From Oscarella lobularis (lineage: Eukaryota > Porifera > Homoscleromorpha > Homosclerophorida > Oscarellidae): a stretch of DNA of 64,000 nucleotides. The stretch spans positions 1,360,325 through 1,424,324 of the forward strand of contig NC_089193.1 of assembly GCF_947507565.1 (NCBI RefSeq). Reading direction: 5' to 3'. The translations under genes and the position numbers were made by a program. The notes below the pieces were generated by a model that saw only the letters and a program-made list of their open reading frames with translations, did no database searches and was not told where the DNA came from. How positions within the stretch are numbered: the stretch's first letter is position 1; the number at the start of each line of letters is the position of its first letter. Positions 56,534 to 64,000 of this stretch are shown piece by piece.

Positions 56534-59500
56534 CTAGGACGCGGAATATTGTTTCGGTTTTTGAGCGTACGGAACGTGCCCGCTCTGCGCTATGGGAGTG
56601 AAGGGAGTCGCGCCGCCGGCGCCGGGAATCGGAGTCGGAGTCGATCGCTTTCCGCGGTATCGACTCGAACCAAACGCCGGTTGCGGCGGCGTCCTCGGAT
56701 TAACGGGCTCGAAAGTGACGGGCTGCGCGTCGACGAGCGCGCCCGTCGAACCCGAACGACCGAACAGGTAGCACAGGCTCGTCAAGAAAATCAAGACGAG
56801 AAGGACGACGACGTAGAGAATCAAATTCGACGTCGCGGAGACTTCTCGAGCGGGAATCGACTCGGGGGGTTTCTTCGAGGGTTCTTCGTCACGGACGTCT
56901 TCTTTCTGAGATTTCGTATCGGCGATGTAAGTGACGACGAGAAGTTGCCTTTGGCCGGTCAACGAGCTCGATATCGAAACGCGGAATTCCTCGTCGTTCG
57001 ACGGAGCCGGCTGAGATAGAAGCGCGACGTCAATGACTCCAATACTCAGTTTCGCTCCGAGTGCCGACGACAGTGACGTCACCGTCAACGAAGCGAGAAC
57101 TTTCGGGGACCCGAAAATCGTCACGGTCACGTGCGCGTCGTTGGCGCCGTTCAATCGAACGCGATTCGTTTCCAGGGAGAAGGCTCCGAAGAACGGCACG
57201 CCAACGTTCGCGCTCGCGCTCGTCGAGTCGACGACGCGTGCCGTAACGATCACGTGGCCTTCCGAACGAACGACGCTCGTCGCCGCATCTCCTTTCGCTC
57301 GCACGCGACACTCGCTCTCGCCCGTCGTCGCATCGAAGTGAGCGACGGCGTCGAAGAGATCCGCTACACTTCCGGGTTTGCCCGACACGTGGTAGAACTC
57401 CAAGTCCGATTCGATGGCGCAGGCGAAATCGATTTGACGCGAATGATTGGGAGAGTTTCGGTTTTCGTCCGCGACGACGCCGACGTCGCAATCCGGGCCG
57501 CAATCGTGAAAATCCGTGAACTTACCTCCGTTATCGTCGGAGAAGAATTCAACGGAGAAGTCCGGCTGGGCGCACCCCGCTTCAGGGAGACAGTCTGATA
57601 GCGGTCGGCTCTTGCTGTCCAGGGGTGAAATCGTTAGCGTGCGAACCGGTGAAACGGTCACCTATGAAGTGAAAATGCCGACTCGGTATCGGCGTTATAT
57701 GTAGTCGTTTTTACCTCGACGTGAGTGTTAACGACGTCGTCGTCTTTGTTGGAAATCAATGCGCGGCCCGACGAGAGAGCGTGCGCTTTGCCCGACAAAG
57801 GGTCGATTCGAAGAACGCGCGGTTCAGACGAGGACCAAACGCCTTTAGAAAAAAAAGAAAGAAGTTTATTATAGGGTACTAGAGCTTTGAAGGTTTCTGG
57901 ACTATACTGTACCTTTGGTAAAAGGCGTGAGGCTTAGAAAGCAAACAGTCGATCCCTCGTGAATCGTAGCCAGCTTGGGTTCCAGCGGCTGGTCGATTCG
58001 AACTCGAATGTAATCGCTGATTTGAGGCGAAGCGGAGAGTTGCATCTAAACGAGAGAAACATTGACTCCACTTACAAAGTCTCTCTTACTGTTCCTACCT
58101 TCACTATCACTTGACCGAGTTTTACGCCTTTTATGCGATACGCGCCGTCGTCGGTCTGCCGCAGAACGCGCACGACGTCGTTTCGGTTCACCTGATGACG
58201 AACAGGCATGTCCTTGTAATCGAACTCGCGACCGATCGTGTCGTGAAACGATAGAACGAAACGCGCCGAATAGCCAATAGGAAACGCGTGGAACTTATCG
58301 GAACCGCCGCGAACAGACGAAAGGGAATTGATAGTCAGAGATACGACAGGACGAACCTAGAAAAAAAATCGAGAATTTCGATCCGCGGAGGGCCCCTCCC
58401 AATTATACCTCCAAATGAATTAGCACTGTTTGATTAATTCCGTACGGTTCGACTGCCGTGACGACGACGATGACGGCACCGTCGAGACTCCTCGTCGTGA
58501 TGTGACCTTCCTCGTCGATTTGAGCCGGTCCCGGATCGTCGTCGTTTCGTCCGTCGATTGTCGAGACGATGCGATAGGCGACGAGACAGTCGCCGTCGCG
58601 ATTCGTGCGAACGCGAAAATCGGCTCGATGGGGCAATAGAAGACGACCCGACGCGGGGGAAAGAAGCTTAAGGGATTCTAGTATCTGGGGAGGAGAAAGA
58701 GTCCCAAGAGTCCCTTTATAAAAGCGATGCTGACTAACCTGTACTTCAGCTGAGCTCGATAGCGTCGTGCGATCCGGAGAGCAAACGTTCGGTGGACAGT
58801 TCACGTGGACGCTGATCGTTGATTGACCGACTCTGTCGGCTCTCAGTCGCACGGCAAAATCGGGATCGGAATCGAGAGAAACTCCAGCCTACAAAAAATA
58901 AGAATTAGACGAATAATAATTGATTTCGTTCTTTACCCGATGATAGACGGAGTGAAGGGAGACCAGATCCTCGTTGCTCGACTTCCAGTGGAAATAAAGC
59001 TGAGGAACGGCGCTCGCAAACGAGAACGGCGTCTCTTCGTACTGACCCATCACATAGGCAGAAACCTTGACGAAAAGCCATACACGATTTTTCTTCTAAA
59101 TCGAGTCAGAGGACACCCACCTCGCTGCCAACGACAATTTGATCCGAAGGCACGCGAATTTTCAGTCCCGTCAATTTGACGACGATGACGCGCACCTCCG
59201 CCTATAAATAAAATTGATCTATTAATTAATTAATTAATCCCTCTGAGAAACCTCTGAATAAATCGTGCCGGATCCGTCGGACGCCTCACTCGCCACAGAA
59301 ACAATTGTTCGGCCGGGAGCAATAGCCTCTATCAAGCCAATCGTATCCACTTTAGCTACGGACTCGTTTAGAGCCTTAAAAACGATCCGAGCGTCGTTTC
59401 TCGGGCCACCGATCACCTGGACCTATTGCAAGGCGGAGAGTCTCACATTTACGCAACTAAAAGAGCGACGTCCGTGCCTGGAATAGCGCCGTTGGAACGA

Positions 59501-62500
59501 GAACGATTTCGTCCGGTTTGACTTGAATTCGCGAGTAGACTTGTATCGTTTCGGGTTCGCTTGTGATTAGATGACCGCCTGGCGCTGTCGCGTTGAAAAG
59601 AATCTGCGTCGTTCCTTCGACTAGGCCTTGGATGGAAAAGAGAGCGCAGTCGCTGCGAGAATCGCGTTTCTGCGCGTTGCTAATAAAATATGAGAATTTC
59701 GTTGTCATGTTGCGTTGAGACGAGCTGCACGCGGTTTTCTGAACCTGAATTTGAGAATGGGAGCCAAGGCGTGCGCTTGAAGATTGATGAATTTGTATTG
59801 GCTGAAAGGGATGGGGGTTCCCCATAGATCGAGAACGCAAACGGTGGCCTCGATGAATTGGTCGACTTGAACCTGAACACATAAACATAAAGGAACGACT
59901 CCCCTCGATACATATAGATTTAATTACTTTTTCCGGAACTTTGACGTCAAATGAATGTATCCCCGTGACGCGAACGGTTGCCGTGGGCGACGGAATCAAC
60001 GTTACAAGGCACAAGTCTTGAACGGAAAGAATCGCCTGGCCGTCAGAAATCGGCGTGATCTTTGAATTGAGAAATATTGAGAAGGGGGAAAAAAACGAAT
60101 TCGGACCTCTGATCTTACGGTTATTTCATTTGAGCCAAGTTCTTGATGATATTTAATTATTTCTTTCGACTTGTCGCTATCGAGAGTCAACTCGTAGAAT
60201 TGAGATCCGTTTGTGACAACTAGACTAGCCTACGACAAGGACGTTGAGTACGAATACACCTCCACGTCCACTCCTACATACCGTATTCAGTAAATGATTA
60301 AATAGAGTCACCGAGGACGGATTGACGGCGGGATTCCCTTGGAATTTCACCAGCAAATGATCCTTTAGTTCGCGACGCAAAACAGCCAGCTATTATAAAC
60401 AGAAACGCATGTGCAAGATTCACCACATAAGAATCTAATGCTACGACGTACCTGTCTATCCGTCACGTATCTTCTGCTATAAGAGCTACTGACAACGTTT
60501 ATGTTGACCGTCTCGGGCGTTGACCTCTCCCACAATTGAACGAAACCTTATCATGAGAGATTATTCACTATTTCGTATGTATCGTTTTCTATGTAACCCT
60601 TATTTCCGTTGGGATTTTTTAGATCGGTTTTGATGATCCTGATTCCATTGGTTTGCCATTTCCACTCCAACGACGTAAAATTGTCGAAATTTCGGCCCCC
60701 CTTCTCCTGCACCGTCAATTCCAACTGGAGAGAATAGTCAAAGGCGACGTGAATCTCCTTCGCGAGTTCGCGACTGAACAAGGGACACTTCTCCACGTTG
60801 GCCGACGGCACGAGCATAGCCGAATACGGCTCACGACATAGGATACTAAACAAAAAAAACATAGAGAGTAAAAAATCAATTAAAATCTACGTATTTAGCT
60901 ACGTCGCTTTCAGAACGGAGAACACGTGAAACCAACGCTCCGAAACGTTTCGATTGCCCACCTTCAGAGTTATCGACTGGGAGTGTTAAAAATAATAAAT
61001 ACATAATCGTCCGTACGCGGTGGATTTTACCTCGTCTCCTAATCTACGACAACCGATTCTGTACTCGTGACGTGCGCCGCGTAATTCGGACGTGGGATCG
61101 ACGGTCAATGCGTTGGAATCCGCTTCGACGTCTTGAAAGTATCTCTGCTCTTGAGGCCACGGTAGCGGACCCCCGTCGAATTGGTACACAAACGATGAGC
61201 CAATGGTAACGAGTGCAGGAGCCGGAGGAGAGAGAATCTAATATTTTAAAAAAATAATTTCTTTTCTAGTGGGTCTCGTCTCCTTACTTCTAATTCGTTA
61301 TAGGCTCCAATGAGAACTGAAGCCGATAATTTCATTCGAGTGTACATTGCCGTTAGAGCCGTGTGTCCCGGGTGAAGGGCTTTGACTCTCAAAATGGCAC
61401 AAGCGCCCTCCGGAAGATCGTCAAGCGCTGAAAATTAAAAAGAAATTGAACAAGCAAATGTCAGATAATTTGAAGCCATTCTATACTGTAGTTTGTATAG
61501 GAAACGGCTTCGAATATTTTCTGATCGGTGTAGTTGAGCAAGAAATTGAGATGGCGACAGTCGTTAAAAGGAATGAGATTATTGCTGTCATTGGCTAAAG
61601 TGTACCCCATTTGTAGTGATGCCTGCTTTATATCTGTATCAATCCTTTTACTGCTTATTCGCCCTTTCATTGCGAGAGGAAGATCGAGCGTCGTGTCGAC
61701 GAGAGCTTCGAGTCGCAGTGGCAAGAATTCCATCTCGACGGGATCCACGATGTGTAGCTGCCCAATAAGATATTCCCAAATCTGATATAAGAGGCGTCTC
61801 GGACTTACTTCCGACGTGTCGAATATCATAGAGTTTTTATCGTCTGATGCTTTGGGATGAGACGCGCCCTTCTGTTGTACTGTTGCCACGCCGCTTTGAT
61901 TGATAGGAGAAATGGCCGGAAAGTCAATTGACCAATCATAATTTCCGCTACCGCCAGACGCCTAAAAAATCAGTATTTTCTATCCGGATGGTACACTCAA
62001 TAAGGTTTGGGTAAAGGACTTCTATAGTCGTCTTGAACTGTGTACGTGTATTGGTTAAATAGCGAGTCTGCACTAACTTTAAATTGATACGTTGCGTTGG
62101 TCTTGGGATGCCATGGAAGCAGAACGCGTTTCGGCGTGACAGTGACTGGACTAAGAATTTCCATGGGCTGTTCAGCCGATAGGGGATGGTCGAAATAGAA
62201 CAACTCATCACTTCCAAGAATCTGAAATGAGAGAAGAGCCAAGAGTTCCACTACAATAGCCTTCACTATCCCTTTCTTCTTGCCTGGATGCACTTCAGTT
62301 TGGCAGACAACATGACGTCGCCGACCTTCGTTCCATTGACGAGATGATAGGAACCGTTTTCGGACGACGAAATAACGTTCAAATGACCAAGAGGAAAACT
62401 ACTCTCAATGCGAACATTCTTCCAAATAGAAACGCCCTTAGAATCTCGTTTGCTTTTTCCCAGACAATAAACATACCTCCGTCAGCTTCAGCCGATGATT

Positions 62501-64000
62501 GTGACTCCCATAGACGTGTATAGTGATTTCGTATACTTTTCCCGTTTGTACGACCCAATTTCTTCCCGATATCTCGAACACTTTGAAGAGAAGGAATCAG
62601 TCTCGGCATGTCACAAGATGCTCTCGTCTTCACCTAAATACGCCGGCGGAACCACGTGGACCGTCGTCGTGGGAATCCTCGTCACAAGACTCGAATTCAA
62701 TTCTTAAAATTAGAATCAAAATTTTATAATAGCACATCCTTTGGTTAGTCTTGTTACGAGTGCTTAGCAATTGAACGTCCGTTTCTCCGATGGCCAGTCC
62801 CGTCACTCGGCTCAAATTTGCATCGAGACGTCCAACACTGGAATTCGTTGACGAAAGTATGTACTGATCGGACGGCATGTCAAGAACTGAGAGAAAAACA
62901 ACGCATGCTACAATGAAATCCTCGCGTGCGTGTGCATAGGAAGGATCAGTGGTACTAATAACTCTATAGAGAGGTGGCTGACCTAGTAGTCTATTCGCCT
63001 TCTGTTTCTCCACAATAAAATCCACGTACGACTGCTGGAGTATATACACGTCGGACGACGGAATTAACTGGACGTTTTCAACGACTTGGAGAACGACTTC
63101 GAATGAGTTGACGTTCTTAGAGGAAAAAGGGGGTGGGTCCCTTTGCGAAAAGTCAATTGGTGCAGAGTTACCTTCCAAATAGAATGTACTAATCTAGCAG
63201 ATACTTTAACGAGACCTGTCGCTAGGCCCTCGACCAATATCGTGTCGCCTTTTAAACCCTAATATTTGTATGTGTGAAAGGAGTCTAGGTGGCCTTCTCT
63301 CTGCGCTCTTACGGTTCTCTCTAATTTCAAGTTCTCTTCTGAGGTTTCGTACAACGAATCCGAATAGGTTAAAAGTCTATAAACACTTGTAATTATTCTC
63401 TAGTATTAATTCAATATACTAACCTGACGTATATCGATGGATCGTCTTTGCCGTCGAAACTGACGAGGTTCCATACAAACGGATGATTACTCAAAGCAGT
63501 GAACATGTTCTCTAATCCAATCCAAGCATAAATAGAGAGAATTCGCCCCTTCTCCTTTGTCTTGCCTTTGGCGTCGAAAGCCTGCACGTGAAGAGCCTTT
63601 GGCGCCTCGTCTACAATTAAATCCTTGCTCGTCGTTCGTATTTCGATGCGTTTGATATCGCTAATGAACACGTCGCAGCGCAGAGACTGACCGGATACTT
63701 TGAAACGGTTTAGTCGTTAATCATTTTTTTTGTGAAATTTTGATTGTTTCCCCCTTACTGGTGTCCTTTGCGATAATTACTGCGGTTTTTGTAGTCGGAT
63801 GCGGCGACGTGGCGACTACGCGCGCCGAGACCGAGCACTCCGCGCCGCTGCCGCCGCTACTTGCGCTTCCGCTGCTAATCGCTATGAAGATCTAGCTCGT
63901 TTTCTCGCTAATGTACGAAGGAAAATTCCTACTATTGTCCGTTCCTTCGATGAGAGCCACTTCGGGCTTGTTCGTGCTCCTGTAGTGATTTTAGAGTCGA
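56534..64000 (-). CDS. NUP210: Nuclear pore membrane glycoprotein 210, cut by right edge
   Basis: More than twenty short exons on the minus strand; the N-terminal part lies beyond position 64000. Nup210 (gp210) rings the pore in the perinuclear lumen with tandem Ig-like folds, with one transmembrane helix and a short cytoplasmic tail. The last exon carries VTIFGSPKVLASLTVTS, SSSLTGQRQLLVVTYIAD, a charged spacer, the helix NLILYVVVLLVLIFLTSLCY, and a proline/serine-rich tail ending PKQYSAS at stop 56534; these match the vertebrate C-terminus. Upstream exons repeat beta-rich Ig/BIG2-like modules such as ALDGAVIVVVTAVEPYGINQT and GLIEAIAPGRTIVSVASE. Almost every exon boundary is marked by introns of about 50 bp. 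Exon-level limits were not all fixed. Confidence 0.9.

Overview
The window is a piece of a gene-dense animal nuclear genome. Coding exons are broken by very short GT-AG introns, many of them 45-60 bp. Neighbouring genes sit 80-260 bp apart. The gene set is metazoan: p120/delta-catenin, receptor tyrosine kinase, class I Rab11-FIP, CEP350, NUP210, MBT repeats and Ig/FN3 receptors. The compactness, the GTC/GAC-rich coding sequence and the unusual receptor architectures suggest an early-branching animal, most likely a sponge, perhaps a small-genome homoscleromorph such as Oscarella. That assignment is inference. All gene calls come from reading exon translations and recalling family motifs; no search was run.

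Layout. 1-5.4 kb: TRDMT1/DNMT2 (minus, cut by the left edge), divergent from a TMEM135-like gene; then S-adenosylmethionine decarboxylase with a small upstream ORF, and an atypical kinase joined to a possible nuclease-like domain. 5.5-15.6 kb is gene-free: two tiny perfect palindromes with flanking direct repeats, a 26-base poly-C run, and an 8.5-kb minisatellite (about 41-bp unit, two related half-units) bracketed by direct copies of a 25-bp hairpin-forming sequence. 15.6-22.4 kb: a peroxisomal enoyl-CoA isomerase ending in SKL, a secreted Ig/FN3 protein, a membrane Ig receptor, and NTHL1. 22.5-31 kb: CEP350. 31.2-33 kb: di-N-acetylchitobiase and a cysteine-string-like protein. 34-38.7 kb: p120/delta-catenin ending in the PDZ ligand DSWV. 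39.2-40.7 kb: an SLC35F-like transporter. 40.7-44 kb is intergenic with three kinds of repeats. 44-50 kb: NSFL1C/p47 and a very unusual receptor. 50-56.2 kb: a TIR-MBT gene, a Rab11-FIP and an HSD17B14-like dehydrogenase. 56.5-64 kb: NUP210, cut by the right edge.

Most striking: (1) a receptor at 45860-49713 combining a Venus-flytrap ectodomain, seven apparent transmembrane helices and a complete tyrosine kinase domain; (2) a phase-compatible splice model joining a TIR domain to four MBT cores, whose arm/core order looks circularly permuted; (3) the hairpin-bracketed minisatellite; (4) minute TIR-only palindromic insertions with apparent target-site duplications; (5) a 61-bp palindrome that includes the stop codon of p47. 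Most genes are housekeeping or cell-biology genes with no evident functional link; compactness and divergent pairs, not operons, explain their order.
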